A stretch of DNA of 64,000 nt from Paguma larvata (lineage: Eukaryota > Chordata > Mammalia > Carnivora > Viverridae). Positions 45,567 through 58,005 of this stretch are shown piece by piece (the first letter of the stretch is position 1; each line of letters begins with the position of its first letter). The translations under genes were made by a program, and so were the position numbers. The notes beneath the pieces were generated by a model. The model saw only the letters and a program-made list of their open reading frames with translations. It was not told the DNA's origin and ran no database searches. Where the stretch lies: the NCBI GenBank assembly GCA_030068075.1, contig CM057841.1:4462565-4526564 (forward strand). The letters are read 5' to 3'.

Positions 45567-48500
45567 TCATATGAGTGAAGTCATATATTTGTCTTTCTCT
45601 GACTGACTAATTTCGCTTATCATGATACCCTCTAGTTCTATCCACATAGTTGGAAATGGCAAGATTGCATTCTTTGTGATCGCCGAGTCATACTCCACTG
45701 TGTACATGCACCACATCCTCTTTATCCAGTCATCCGTCGATGGACATTTGGGCTCTTTCCATACTTCAGCTATTGTCGATAGCGCTGCTATGAACATTGG
45801 GGTGCATGTGTCCCCTTCAAAACAGCACACCTGTATCCCTTGGATAAATACCTAGTAGTGCAATTGCTGGGTCACAGGGTAGTTCTATTTTTAATTTTTT
45901 GAGGAACTTCTACACTGTTTTCCAGAGCGGCTGCACCAGTTTGCCTTCCCATCAGCAGAGCAAATGCATCCTCTTTCTTCACATCCTGCCAACATCTGTC
46001 GTTTTCTGAGTTGTTAGCCATTCTGACAGGTGTGAGGTGGTATCTCAGTGTGGTTTTGATTTGTATTTCCCTGATGATGAGTGATGTTGAGCATTTTTTC
46101 AAGTGTCAGTTGGCCATCTGGATGTCTTCTTTGGAGAAGTGTCTATTCATGCCTTTTGCCCATTTCCTCCCTGGATTATTTGTTTTTTGGGTGTCGAATT
46201 CGATAAGTTCTTTATAGATTTTGGATACTAACCCTTAATCTGATATGTCATTTGCAAATATCTTCTCCCATTCCATTGGTTGCCTTTTAGTTTTGTTGAT
46301 TGTTTCTGTCACTTGCAGACCCTTTTTATTTTGAGGTCCCAATAGTTCATTTTTGCTTTTGTTTCCCATGTTTCCAGAGACGTGTTGAGTAAGAAGTTGC
46401 TGCGGCCAAGGTCAAAGAGGTTTTTGCTTGCTTTCTCCTAAAGGATTTTGATGGCTTCCTGTCTTATGTTTAGGTCTTTCATCCATTTTGAGTTTATTTG
46501 TGTGTATGGTGTAAGAAATTGGTCCAGGTTCATTTTTCTGCATGTCACTGTCCAGTTTTCCCAGCACCACTTACTGAAGAGACTGTCTTTATTCCATTGG
46601 ATATTCTTTCCTGTTTTGTCAAAGTAGTTCACCATATGTTTCTGGGTCCATTTCTGGGTTCTCTATTCTGTTCCATTGATCTGAGTGTCTGTTCTTGTGC
46701 CAGTACCATGCTGTCTTGATGATTACAGCTCTGTAACACAGCTTGAAGTCCGAGATTGTATGCCTCTGGCCTTGGTTTTCTTTTTCAAGATTGCTTTGGC
46801 TATTCGGGATCTTTTCTGGTTCCATACAAATTTTGGGATTGTTTGTTCTAGCTCTGTGAAGAATGCTGGTGGTGTTTTGATAGGGATTGCATTGAATGTG
46901 TAGATTGTTTTGGGTTAGTATCAACATTTTAACAGTATTTGTTCTTCCTATCCAGGAGCATGGAATATTTTTCCATTTTTTGTGTCTTCTCCAATTTCTT
47001 TCATAAGCTTTCTATAGTTTTCAGTGTATAGATTTTTCATCTCTTTGGTTAGATTTATTCCTAGGTATTTTATGGGTTTTGGTGTAATCGTAAATGGGAT
47101 CGATTCCTTGACTTCTCTTTCCGTTGCTTCATTATTGGTGTATAGGACTGCAACCAATATCTGTGTATTGATTTTATGTTCTGCGACTTTGCTGAATTCA
47201 TGATCCGTTCTAGCAGTTTTTTGGTGGAATCTTTGGGTTTTCCCTATAGAGTATCATGTCATCTGCAAAGAGTAGAAGTTTGACCTCCTTCTGGCTGGTT
47301 TGGATGCCATTTATTTCTTTGTGTTGTCTGATTGCTGAGGCTAAGACTTCCAAAACTGTGTTGAATAACAGTAGTGAGAGTGGACATCCCTGTCTTGTTC
47401 CTGACCTTAGGGGAAAACCTCTGTTTTTCCCCAATGAGGGTGATATTAGCTGTGGGTCTTTCATATATGGCTTTTATGATTTTGAGATAAGATCCCTTTA
47501 TCCCTGCTTTCTTGAAGGTTTTTATCGAGAAAGGATGCCGTATTTTGTCAAATGCTTTCTCTGCATCTATTGAGAGGATCCGGTGGTTCTTGTCCTTTCT
47601 TTTATTGATGTGATGAATCACATTGATTGTTTTCTGGAAATCGAACCAGCCCTGCATCCCAGATATAAATCCCACTTGGTGGTGATGAATAATTGGGCTA
47701 TAGTTCTCCTTTTTAGTGGGGTCTTTGGTTTTGGAATCAAAGTAATACCGGCTTCATAGAAAGAGTTTGGAAGTTTTCCTTCCATTTCTATTTTTGGAAC
47801 ATCTTCAAGGGAATAGCTGTTAACTCTTCTTTAAATATTTGGTAGAATTCCCCTGGAAAGCCATCCGGCCCTGGACTCCTGTTTTTTGGGAGATTTTTGA
47901 TTACTAATTCGATTTGTTTATTGGTTATGGGTCTAGTCAAATTTTCTATTTCTTCCTGTTTCAGTTTTTGTAGTTTAGATGTTTCTAGGATTTGTCCATT
48001 TCTTCCAGATCGCCCATTTTATTGGTGTGTAATTGCTCATAATATTCTTATTATGTAGTGTTAGTGTTTCTGCTGTGTTAGTTGTGATCTCTCCTCTTTC
48101 ATTCTTGATTTTACTTATTTGGGTCCTTTCCTTTTTCTTTTTGATCAAGCTGGCTAGGGGTTTATCAATTTTGTTAATTATTTCAAAGAACCAGCTTCTG
48201 GTTTCATTGATCTGTTCTACTGTTTTTTGGTTTCTATGGCATTGATTTCTGCTCTAATCTTTATTATTTCCTGTCTTCTGCTGTTTGGGGGTCTTATTTG
48301 CTGTTCTTTTTTCCAGATCTTTAAGGTGTAAGATTAGGTTGTGTATCTGAGACCATTCTTTCTTCTTTAGGAAACCTGGATTGCTATATATTTCCCTCTT
48401 ATGACCACCTTTGCTGCATCCCAGAGGTTTTGGGCTGTGGTGTTGTCATTTTCACTAGGCTTCTATGTACTTTTTAATTTCCTCTTTAACTTATTGGTTA

Positions 48501-49514
48501 GCCCATTCATTCTTTAGTAGGGTGTTCCTTAGTCTCCAAGTATTTGTTATCTTTCCAAATTTTTTTTTTTTTGTGGTTGATTTCGAGTTCATAGCATTGT
48601 GGTCTGAAAATACTACGCATGGTATGATCTCGATCTTTTTGAACTCGTTGAGGGATTGTTTGTATCCCAGTACGTGACCTATTCTGGAGAACGTTCCATG
48701 TGCACTGGAAAAGGATGTGTATTCCGTTGCTTTAGGATGAAATGTTCTGAATATATCTGTTAAGTGCATCTGGTCCAGTGTGTCATTCAAAGCAATTGTT
48801 TCCCTGTTGATTTTCTGTTTAGGTGATCTGTCCATTGCTGTAAGTGGGGTGTTGAATCCCCTACTATTATGGTATTACTATCAATAAGTTTCTTTATTTT
48901 CGTGAGTAATTGATTTATATCTTTGGTGCTCTCACGTTTGGATCATAAATGTTGACAGTTGTTAGATCTTCTTGGTGGATAGACCCCTTAATTATGATAG
49001 AATGCCCTTTTTCATCTCTTGTTACAGTCTTTATTTTAAAGTTTAGATTGTTTGATATAAGTATGGCTACTCTGGCTTTCTTTTGGTGACCATTAGCATG
49101 ATAGATGGTTCTCCATCCCCTTACTTTCAATCTGAAGGTGTCTTTAGGTGTAAAGTGGGTCTCTTGTAAACAGTATATAGATGGATCTTGTTTCCTTTTT
49201 TTTTAGTTTTTTTTTAACATTTATTTATTTTTGAGAGACATAGAGACAGAGCAAGAGCAGGGGAAGGGCAGAGAGAGAGGGAGACACAGAATCCGAAGCA
49301 GGCTCCAGGCTCTGAGCTGTCAGCACAGAGCCCGACGCGGGGCTCGAACTCACAAACCGTGAGATCATGACCTGAGCCGAAGTCGGTCACTTAACCAACT
49401 GAGCCAGCCAGATCTTGCTTTCTTATCCATTCTGTTACCCTATTGTCTATTGGTTGGAGCATTTAGTCCATTGACGTTTAGAGTGAGTACTGAAAGATAT
49501 GAATTTATTGCCAT
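45567..49514 (-). pseudogene. L1 ORF2 remnant (endonuclease / reverse transcriptase), disrupted
   Basis: The start is inferred at 49514, where the minus strand reads MAINSYLSVLTLNVNGLN, typical of L1 ORF2. The endonuclease part is split by a SINE at 49202-49408. YHANGHQKKARVAIL, SDHNAMNSKST and [11 protein letters not shown] mark endonuclease and reverse-transcriptase segments in order. Many stops and shifts leave pieces of at most about 140 codons, so no active protein is expected. Confidence 0.85.
49202..49408 (-). mobile_element. Feliform tRNA-Lys SINE inserted in L1 ORF2
   Basis: Full antisense copy with T run and GA body, ending 'actgagccagccagatcttg'. The L1 word ggatcttg(t/c)tt stands on both sides, so it jumped into the L1 after the L1 had inserted. 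Confidence 0.93.
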
Positions 49515-49639
49515 TATGTTGCCTGCAGAGTTGGATTTTCTGGTGGTGTTCTCTGGTCCTTTCTAGTCTTTGTTCCTTCTGGTCTTTTTTTTTCTTTTTT
49601 TTCATCTTTTCTCCCCTCAGAGAGTCCCCCTTAAAATTT

Positions 49640-50465
49640 CTTGCAGGGCTGGTTTAGTGGTCATGAACTCCTTGAATTTTTGTTTGTCTGTGAAACTTTT
49701 TATCTCTCTTTCTATTTTGAATGACAGCCTTGCTGGATAAAGAATTCTTGGCTGCATATTTTTCTGATTCAGCACATTGAATATATCCTGCCACTCCTTT
49801 CTGGCCTGCCAAGTTTCTGTGGACAGATCTGCTATGAACTGGATCTATCTTCCCTTATAGGTTAAGGACTTATGACTTTATTCCTCTTGCTGCTTTCATA
49901 ATTCTTTACTTGTCTGTGTATTTTGTGAATATGACTATGATATGCCTCGTGGATGGCCGGTTTTTGTTGAATCTACTGGGAGTCCTCTGTGCTTCTTGGA
50001 TTTTGATGTCTGACTCTTTCCCCAGGTTAGGAAAGTTTTCCACTAGGATTTTTTCACATAATCCTTCTACCCCTTTCTCTCTCTCTTCATCTTCTGGGCC
50101 CTATGATTTGATGTTGTTCCTTTTTAATGAGTCACTGATTTCTCTACTTCTTAAATTGTGCTCTTTTGCCTTAGTTTCTCTCTTTTCTTCTGCTTCATTG
50201 TTCTCCATAAGTTTGTCCTCTATATGGGTAACATCCTTTCGAGATTGCATCTCAGTTATGGCATTTTTAAATTTCATCCTGATAGCTTTTACTTCTTTTA
50301 TCTCCACAGAGAGGGGTTCTAATCTGTTTTCAACCCCAGTTAGTATTCTTATTATCATGATTCTGAATTCTGGTTCAGACATATTGCTTGTATCTGTGTT
50401 GATTAAGTCCTGGATGTCGTTTCTTCCTGCTCTTTCTTTTGGGGTGAATTCCTTAGTTTTGTCAT
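49640..50465 (-). pseudogene. L1 ORF1 remnant (RNA-binding protein), disrupted
   Basis: An ATG at 50465 opens MTKLRNSPQKKEQ, a typical carnivore L1 ORF1 start, but a stop follows after 20 codons. A second piece at 50101-50382 has heptad-like Glu/Lys-rich sequence, fitting the coiled coil. Downstream ORF1 sequence is out of frame. Confidence 0.75.
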
Positions 50466-52080
50466 TTTGAAGGAAGAAAAGGAATTTATAAGGTAAAAAA
50501 ATTAGAATTAAAAAATTAAAAACAACACAAAAAAATCAAATAAATGATGCTAGATCCTAGGTGTGTTTTAGTCTGGGTGTTGAAAGGAGCTTGAGAGATT
50601 AGGGAAAAAAGGAAAGGTAAGAAAAGAAAAAAAAAGGAAAACATTTGAAAACTTGAAAAAATGAATTCAATGAAATAAAATAAATGATGGAAGTAAAATA
50701 GAATTTGAAAACTTACAAAAAAGTAAAAACAATAGTAGAAATAAAATTAAAGAAAAATATTTTTAATAAAAATTGAAAATAAAAATAATTTTTTCTCTTT
50801 CTGTATTCAAGTAAAAGAAAAGAAACGAAAAAGAAAGAAAAAAAAAGAAAATTGAATAGATGGACCAGCGAACAGACTGAAATACGATTGATATTACATC
50901 GTTTCTCCCTAGAAGTCACACTATGAAACACTATATAGTCCGTAAAAAAGCAGGCGGAGAGACTTGTGTTCCTGAAGAGGTAGATTGGCCCAGTTAGGTG
51001 GGGCTTAGTGTAATGGCTCCGTTCTCCACTAGACGGCGCTGCTCAGCTCACTGGGGTGGATTGTTGCGGTGCGTGTATGTGTGTGCGCGCATGCGCAGGC
51101 AGGGCGAAAATGGCGTCACCCAGCTACCCAGTCTCTAGTATCAGAACTCTGTGCTATCCCCCTGCTGGCAGTCGCCGCCCCCCTCCTTTGTCTCCCGCTT
51201 CGGTCCACTCCCGGCTTTTACACTGTCGGCGACCAAGCCGTCAGCCTGCCGGGCGGCCCCTCCCTCCTGAGTTTTATCTCAGACGTGGCTGTTTCCCAAC
51301 CCCTCGCTTCTGAGGGACCGCGGCTGTGACCCGTTCTGCCCTTCTGCGGAAGGGTCTCCCCGAGCAATGGCCGGTCCGTCCGCCCGCCCTCAGGAACTTT
51401 CCGGAGACCGCGCTGCCGCCGACGCCGAGAGCCTGCGGCTGGGTGCCAGCCCGCCCCAGGAAAGTCCACGCCGTCGTGTGGCAGCGGCGTTCAGGGATTC
51501 TGGAAAATCACGACACGCATCCGGCACCGGGCTTCCCCCTTAACGTCCTTGTTCCAGCGCCGGCGAGTGCGGCTCTTCTCCAGGATCCGCTGGGACCTTG
51601 CCTTGGGGGGTCCTCCCGGCAGGGGAACTGCCTCTCCCCGTGTGGCCCGAGGACCCGGAGGACCTCGCTCTGGGCTCTGGGGAGTCGCCCTTCCCACCAG
51701 AGCAGCAGCAGGTAAGCACTGCGGAGTTTCGGACTCTGTGCTCCCTTTATGGCGGCGTCGTGGAATTTAAACCCTCTCCTTTCTCTCTTTTTTGTTCAGT
51801 CCCTTGTGTACTCTTTCTTTTCTCTCCAGCCGCTTGTGGAGGGGGCATGCTTTCCCGTACTCTCTCCCCATCCTCTCTCGGCCAGCAAAATCAGCTCCCT
51901 GCCCTCCGCGGCTCTCTCCCCCAGGTCACCTCTCCGCGCGGTGTATCTGCTGAGTGCTGTGGTTCAGGTTGTGCAGACGGTTGTGTTAATCCTGGAATCA
52001 GTGTTCCAGGTGTGCAGGAGGGTTTAGTGTTGATCTGGCTCCATTTCAGGGAGGAGAGATGCAAAAAAAATCCAAGAAAC
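50466..52080 (-). promoter_or_regulatory. L1 5' UTR / internal promoter region
   Basis: A-rich on the + strand at 50470-50870 (T-rich in the L1 sense strand), then a CpG-rich block at about 50990-51900. This is the normal place of the L1 promoter. Open frames of 65-167 codons on the + strand here have no known domain. Confidence 0.6.
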
Positions 52081-52103
52081 AAAAAACTTCTATGCTGTTA
52101 AAC

Positions 52104-52216
52104 TCCATGGAGCCTGGAGCCTGCTTGGGATTCTGTGTCACCCTCTCTCTCTGCTCCTCCCCTGCTCGCGCTCTGTATGTCTCTTTCTCTCTCAAAAATA
52201 AACAAACATTAAAAAA
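52104..52216 (+). mobile_element. 5'-truncated tRNA-Lys SINE (sense)
   Basis: Begins at 'ggagcctggagcctgcttgg' and runs to 'caaacattaaaaaaataacc'. The tRNA-like head is missing. Confidence 0.85.
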
Positions 52217-53350
52217 ATAACCAAAACTTTTTGACAGCGATGGTGTGAGGGGGCATCTCCTTGTGCTGGTTTACGCTGTCTCCCTGATGACTCCTGATGT
52301 TGAGCATCCTGTCATGTGTTCGTCGGCCTTGTTTTGTCTTCTTTGAAGATGTCTCTATTCAAGTCCTTTGCCCAGTTTTTAATTGGGTTGTTAGTTTTTT
52401 TGACGTTTACTGTCGAATTTTTTTGTTTGTTTGTCTTAATGTCAGTTTAGTTTTGAGAGAAAGAGGGACAGAGCATGAGCGGGGGAGGGGCAGAGAGAGA
52501 GGGAGACACAGAATCTGAAGCAGGCTCCGAGCGGTCAGCACGGAGCCCAATGCGGGGTTCAAACCCACAAGCGGTGAGATCATGACCTGAGCTGAACGCG
52601 GACGATTAACCGACTGAGCCACCCAGGCGCCCCTACAGTTGAAGTATTTAATGTATTCTGGATACTAACCCCCTTATCAGTTACATGATTCACAAATAGT
52701 TTTTTTCATTCCATAGGTTGCCTTTTCATGCTGTTGATTGGGTCCTTTTTTTAATTATATTTTTATAATTTTATTTAGGTGTAATTAAGGTACAATAAAC
52801 TGCACGTACTGTCGGTTTATGATTGTGTGTTGATGTCTGTGTAGACCTGTGAAGCCATATCACAACCAAGATAACCATTTCCATCCTCCCTAATAGTCTC
52901 CGCAGGAGCCTGTAAGGTCTAGCCCTCCTTCCTGCCCAGGTGACCGCTCGTCCGCTTTGCTTCATGATAGGTTAGTTTACATCTTTTAGAATTTTAAATG
53001 AATGGAATCATTCAGCTAGCATGGACTCTCTGGGTGTGGTTTCTTTCCAGAAATCTGAGTTTCAGACTCACCCCTGGTATACCCCTGTTTCAAGAATTCA
53101 CCCATTTTGTTGGTAAGGATTATTCCATTGTGTAGACATAACATTCTTTTTTTCTTTTTAAAGTTTTTATTTATTTAAGTAATCTCTATACCCAATGCGG
53201 GGCTCAAACCCACAACCCTGAGATCAAGAGTCACATGCTCTTCCGACTGAGCCAGCCAGCCCTCCCTCACATAATTCTTTATTTATCTGTTGATGGACAT
53301 TTGAGTTGTAAAATGTGACTTTATTACACACGGCATTCTCCTGTATGTTG
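52217..53350 (-). mobile_element. Two old L1M fragments (antisense) carrying two SINEs
   Basis: 52217-52750 keeps antisense ORF2-end phrases ('tgatgttgagcatcctgtca', 'attccataggttgccttttc'). 52755-53350 keeps an antisense L1 3' end ('gtacaataaactgcacgtac', 'ctgttgatggacatttgagt'). SINEs interrupt them at about 52425-52635 (full, antisense) and 53150-53272 (short type, antisense). Confidence 0.75.
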
Positions 53351-53417
53351 TGTTTTTACTCTCTACTCTCTTCTGTTGATCTTTCTATTTATATAGTCCT
53401 ATTTAAATAATAGGGTT

Positions 53418-53600
53418 TTTTTTAGTTTATTTATTTATTTTGAGAGAGAGAGAGAGCAGGGGAGAGGCAGATAGCGAGAATCCCAAGCAGTCTCTGCACT
53501 GTCAGCGCAGAGCCTGATGTGGGTCTAGAACTCAAGAACTGCGAGATCATGATCCCAGTCAAAGTTGGACACTCAACCGACTGAGTCACCCAGGTGCCCC
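53418..53600 (-). mobile_element. Feliform tRNA-Lys SINE (antisense)
   Basis: 'agtttatttatttattttga', GA body, 'gagtcacccaggtgcccctc'. A 'ttaaataatag' / 'ctaataatac' flank may be a worn duplication. Confidence 0.88.
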
Positions 53601-53604
53601 TCTA

Positions 53605-54480
53605 ATAATACAGTTTTAATCACAGTAAAATTATAGGTATCTTTCTTCTTCTTCTTTCTTCTTATTTTATTTCTATTGTGTTTGTGTGCATGTGAGTGCA
53701 CTCTCTCTTCCATGAGAACCTTAGAGTCTACTTAATAAATGCCATTAAATAATTCTATCGGAATATGTCTTTTATTACCTTTTATTTACAATGACATCCC
53801 CGGGTGCTAGCACAGACCCCAGAGTGTGTTCTATCCCCCGTAAACCTGAAGGGGTGCATGCATAACACTGTTGCACATCCGTAGAGTGGAAGGTACGGAC
53901 TCATCAAGAAAGAATAAGATAGATCTTTATCTACTGTTCTGGTAAAATGTCCATCACAAACTGATAACTGAAAAAAAAAAAGCGGGTCACTTCACCATAG
54001 ACGTGGTGTGTTCTGCATTTGCATATTTGAAACAGGTGCGCCCAGGCGTGTGACACAGGTGTGCGTGTCCATGCATGCAAGCGAAAGGTCTACGCCAAAC
54101 TGCAAACAGGGTTACAGTGAGGAGGGAAAAAGGGAGAGGAATGGGCAGGGAGATTCGAACTTTCTCTGTACTTCTAAAGCTGCTGTCTTTGGAAACAGTA
54201 AAAATACTTTTACTTTTCGTTTAAAAGCTTTTGGTGACTATGTCGTGAAAAAGCACACAGACTTGTATCTAACTTGTGACTCCAAGAATGTAAACGCTGA
54301 GCCTGAGTCCGGTCGGGATCCCCCTGGGAACCTCGGGGGTGGGGGTCAGGGAAGGGAAAGGGGTGACTTGGAGAAAAGTTTGTCCTCTGGCCCCAGGGAA
54401 TAACACTTACAACAACTCCTGTCCTCAGGCAAACTGGGAAAAACGAAAACCTCGGCATTCGCAGGCAGATGGGGCCTGAC
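53605..54480. other. Intergenic sequence, no gene recognised
   Basis: AT-rich at first with a (CTT)n run near 53643-53665, then unique-looking. A 131-codon frame at 54008-54403 has no recognisable feature. Confidence 0.35.
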
Positions 54481-54654
54481 TGCAGTGTGATGTAACTCTG
54501 CCCTTGCTATTTCAAAGTTTTAATTCCCCGCACAAGTGTTTAAATGTATCGATTCCCAAAGCTCTCGTGCCTGTGGCCCAAGAGGTTTTCCCTCTGGCAT
54601 CTCGCCCGCGCGCCCTCCTGCACCTAGCGACAAGAAAGCTGTTTTTCCTGGCCA

Positions 54655-54820
54655 GCCCCAGGTTGGGTTCAGTGACGGATCATAATTACGTAGGCGGCAG
54701 CAGCAGGAAGAGCACAGCCTCCTCTACTTTCGGGGTCCCTGCGAGGGTTGTTAGGGCGATTTTAATGAGTCCCAGAGCGCGAGGCTCACTTTCCCGCCAG
54801 TTGCGGCGCTAAATTGGCAT
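54655..54820. promoter_or_regulatory. Possible regulatory element with E2F-like and CRE-like words
   Basis: Non-repetitive stretch with ataattacgta (54680-54690), tttcccgcc (54790-54798) and ggcgctaaa (54805-54813) close together, plus CpGs in otherwise CpG-poor surroundings. It has no exon structure. Word matches alone are weak evidence. Confidence 0.25.
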
Positions 54821-54859
54821 CAGAAAGTTCACTCTGAAGTTCTGGAAAACATTGTTGAT

Positions 54860-56300
54860 TGCCAGGCTCCATGGTGGCCTGCCTCCTTTCGATGGCTTAT
54901 TTTAAAAACAGTGATCATTGTCTGCTTCTGACCCTAAAGATAAGATACATATGTTTATCGAGTACATTTTAAACACATGGGGAAAGGGCAATGGAGAATA
55001 AGCCGCCCATAATCCAATCATGTAGGGACAGGCGGTTTTGATATTTAGAGTGTGTCCTTATGATATTTTTTCTATATGCCTGTGTGTAAATGGACACGCT
55101 TATGGATACATATATACATCATATATAGATACACACGTGTATCCAACCACATGGCTGGATACATGCACTATGTACATATCAGCAGGTGTCATGATGGCCC
55201 GTCTGCTACCAGATGGTAAAGAAAAGCAAACTGGCCGCTTTGGGGGTTCTGCCCAAAAGGAAACACGAGATGAGCAACGGATCTGAAGGGGGAATTTGAG
55301 TGCTCACTGCTAGCAGTCAGTGAGGTCTGTGGGGTGTCCAGGGAGACGCTCGGGATACCGAGGCATAGAGGGGAGTGCACCCCAGACTCAGCCGTCCACT
55401 CCGGAGGGATTCATGAGCCCGGATAACTGGAGTGTGGGGGTCAGGTACCAGAGGCAGGACAAAGGGAAGGGAGAGCAAGACCCAGGGGGACTGTGGGGGT
55501 GGCCGAGCACAGCAGAGTTTTGAGGGATGTTGAGGCGTGACAGTTCCTGGAAGCAGGTGACTCCTCGGGGCTGGAGGACACTGGAGATGCAGCCACGAGC
55601 TGATCTCCGTGTTCTGAGGAGAGGTTATGGGAAGGACACGGAAGGCTTGTTTCTGGGATGTGGGCCGCAGAGTCCCCCCAGGACTGGACGGATGGCCAGT
55701 GTGCAGGGACCTGACGCCCACGGTGCCCACCTGACTGGCAGGCAGGCTGCCCCTCACCCTCCTCTCTTCCTACCGGCCCGCCTGATCTTCCTGGACACAG
55801 GCCTGGCAGGCCCTGCAAACCTCAGGCAGGCTTCAAGAACCTTGCCGCCTGCCCCCTGGTGCCGTCCCTAGGGAGCTGCAGGGGTGCCATTTTGGGGCAG
55901 TCAAGCCCACCCTTTTTCCCTGAGCCCCCTTCTAGCGCCCATAGAGCCTTCAACGGATAAGAGCACCTACCATGTTCTAGACCCGTGTGGACACTGGGGG
56001 GACTGACAGACTGACAGAAATCAGAGAGTTCCTGCCCGTGAAGACCTTACCGTTGGCGGAATGGAGACCACGGACACACAAACACGTCCGCTTTGTGTCC
56101 AAGGACGGCCACAGGCGCTCTCTCCCACCTCATATCCTCTAAACTCGCCAGTTCCCCACAGAGTAGTGGGTCTGATTTCCTTGGGACTGGGGGTGGGCAG
56201 TGGGATGGGGAGCTGATTAGCTCGCATCCAACAGAAAGTGGCAGCAAGACTAATTCATCCTGTTCCTTATTTGCACAGAAGGCCCAAGCCGGCCTCACTT
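54860..56300. other. Intergenic sequence, no gene recognised
   Basis: Mostly unique-looking. A stretch near 55960-56080 ('gagcacctaccatgttctag') resembles an old L2/MIR-type repeat. Frames of 114-146 codons on both strands overlap each other and lack domains. Confidence 0.35.
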
Positions 56301-56309
56301 GACCCATTG

Positions 56310-56585
56310 GCCTGAGGCCGCCATGTTGTGAGGAAGACAACTAGCCGGTTCCATACCGGAGAGGCCCTGGACAACAGGGAGAGACAGAGGCGGCGGCCAG
56401 CCACTAGCCACTGGTAGTTCTTGCTCCAGTCACCGTGTGAGAGGGAGGCCCTGCGCCAGACCACCGAGCAGGGTCCTCCCCGAATTCTGACCCTCAGAAG
56501 CCACGAGAGATACTCAAATAACTGTTGCTGCTTTGAGTCACTGAGTTTTGGGGTGACATGTTCCTTAGTGACAGATAACTGGGGC
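56310..56585 (+). mobile_element. MaLR-type LTR remnant, 3' part
   Basis: Ends 'gctttgagtcactgagtttt ggggtgacatg' and 'agtgacagataactgg', the usual 3' end of MLT1/MST-type solo LTRs. No internal retroviral genes accompany it. Confidence 0.6.
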
Positions 56586-57216
56586 AGCGTCAGCTCCTCC
56601 CACCCTGCGCTTCTGACCCCGCCCCGTCCCTGCTTTGTCCTCATGCGGTCCCCTCAGGGGTCTTCAGCCGCACACTCCAGCCGACATTCTCTTTCGGATC
56701 TGGTCTCTGTTTGTCCCAGGCTCTCCTCTATCCTGCCTCGAATCTACCCTCTGCCCTTCCTGTCTGTGAGAAGAACACACAAAATGCACAAGGTCATGCG
56801 TGTTCCAAATTTTGGTGCCTGAAAGTTCACGTGTTTGAGGGGCTAAGTGTCTTCGCAAGGATTTTCATATTTGGGATTTGGGGTGTGTGCCCGACAGTTA
56901 ATCTGAAAGTGGAGTATGGGTTCAAATCCTACCCCCCTCACTTACTGGCTTGGTGACTTCGGATCACAAACTATTGTAAATAAGCATAAAGTATAAAGAA
57001 ATATTATAAAATGGTATTTTAGGTCTCGTTAAGGTTTTTAAGAATCCTGTCACCTCCTATCTGCTATGAAAGCATACGCGTCCGTTTGGTGCTGTTGTTG
57101 GTTGTTCAAGGGGCACCTTCTGTGAGCCTCGTTTGGCGAATGGGCTCCATGTGATTGAGATCCGTTGTTCACTGGAAGAAGGTTTTCAAAGTACAGCTTC
57201 AAAAACCCATAGATTT
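56586..57216. other. Intergenic sequence, no gene recognised
   Basis: No exon or recent repeat supported. Confidence 0.35.
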
Positions 57217-57412
57217 GGGGGCACCTGCGTGGCTCAGTTGGTTAGGCATTTGACTCTTGGTTTTGGCTCAGGTCGTGATCTCACAGTTTGTGAGAGTGAG
57301 TCCTGAGCCCCGATTCTCTCTCTCTCTCTCTCTCTCTGCCCATCCCCTGCTCGCTCGTGCTTCTTCTCTCTCAAAAAAAAACCAAAAAAAACAAAAAACA
57401 AAAAAAAAATCT
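57217..57412 (+). mobile_element. Feliform tRNA-Lys SINE (sense)
   Basis: Head 'gggggcacctgcgtggctca', shortened body, CT run and A-rich tail 'caaaaaaaaaccaaaaaaaa'. A 267-codon frame starting here is chance read-through. Confidence 0.92.
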
Positions 57413-57689
57413 TGTAGATGTTTAAAAAAATTAAGTCATTTCCATCAGCAGTTAAGCAAACAAATATATGTAAACAAAAATAAATCTTTAGAATATTTCC
57501 CACTGGTCTTCTTGGCTCTTGATTTAGTTTGTTTGTGGTTTATAGAAACAAACAATACTATGAGGAGTTTTGCCCTTTCTGATTTGCTGTGGGCAAAGTT
57601 TTCTAAAATGCATCATTTGGACATAGCGTCCTGCAGAAGACACACTGGGGCTGATGGAGATGCGTGGGCTTCCGTGTCGTGTCTGTGCT

Positions 57690-58005
57690 TCAAATCCTTC
57701 CCGCTCTTTTCTGCCTCAGGGGCTCCGCACAGGCTGTATCCCGGGTACGCCTGCCCCAGCTCATCCCCCATGCAGACCCAAACCTGTGGCACCAGCTTGG
57801 CGAGTCTTCCCAGACAAGCCCCCTCTAAAGCAGCATCTCAGTGCCTTTGCTCTTTGTCACGTGACCCTCTTTTATTGACTTTCGTGGCAGCAATGACCAG
57901 GACCCGAAGTCATATTATCATTTGTCTTCTTACACTAGAACATAAACTCTTTAGAGCCAAACATGGTGTATCCCTAATACCTGGACTACTTAGCGCAGAG
58001 AGGAT
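57690..58005 (+). repeat. L2 LINE 3' end (sense)
   Basis: 'tttgctctttgtcacgtgac', 'tacactagaacataaactct' and 'ggtgtatccctaatacctgg' follow the L2 3'-end pattern. Confidence 0.6.

Larger units (their letters stand above)
45310..52080 (-). mobile_element. Near-full-length L1 LINE (antisense), inactive
   Basis: On the minus strand it runs from a GC-rich 5' UTR (about 52080-50466) through ORF1 (from 50465), ORF2 (49514 to about 45567) and a 3' UTR ending in a poly-A (T-rich at 45309-45345). Open pieces carry endonuclease-like sequence (48491-49130), the reverse-transcriptase FADD motif (near 47270) and the ORF2 C-terminus (45567-45830). The frames are broken by stops and frameshifts, and by a SINE at 49202-49408. 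No target duplication was recognised, so the exact 5' end is uncertain. Confidence 0.88.

Noticed and set aside
50713..52101. Open frames over the GC-rich block at 51-52 kb, considered as a host CpG-island gene
   Set aside because: The block is continuous with the L1 ORF1 start on the minus strand and fits an L1 5' UTR better.
56310..56585. Possible endogenous retrovirus
   Set aside because: Only an LTR-like 3' end of MaLR type is visible; no gag, pol or env sequence is nearby.
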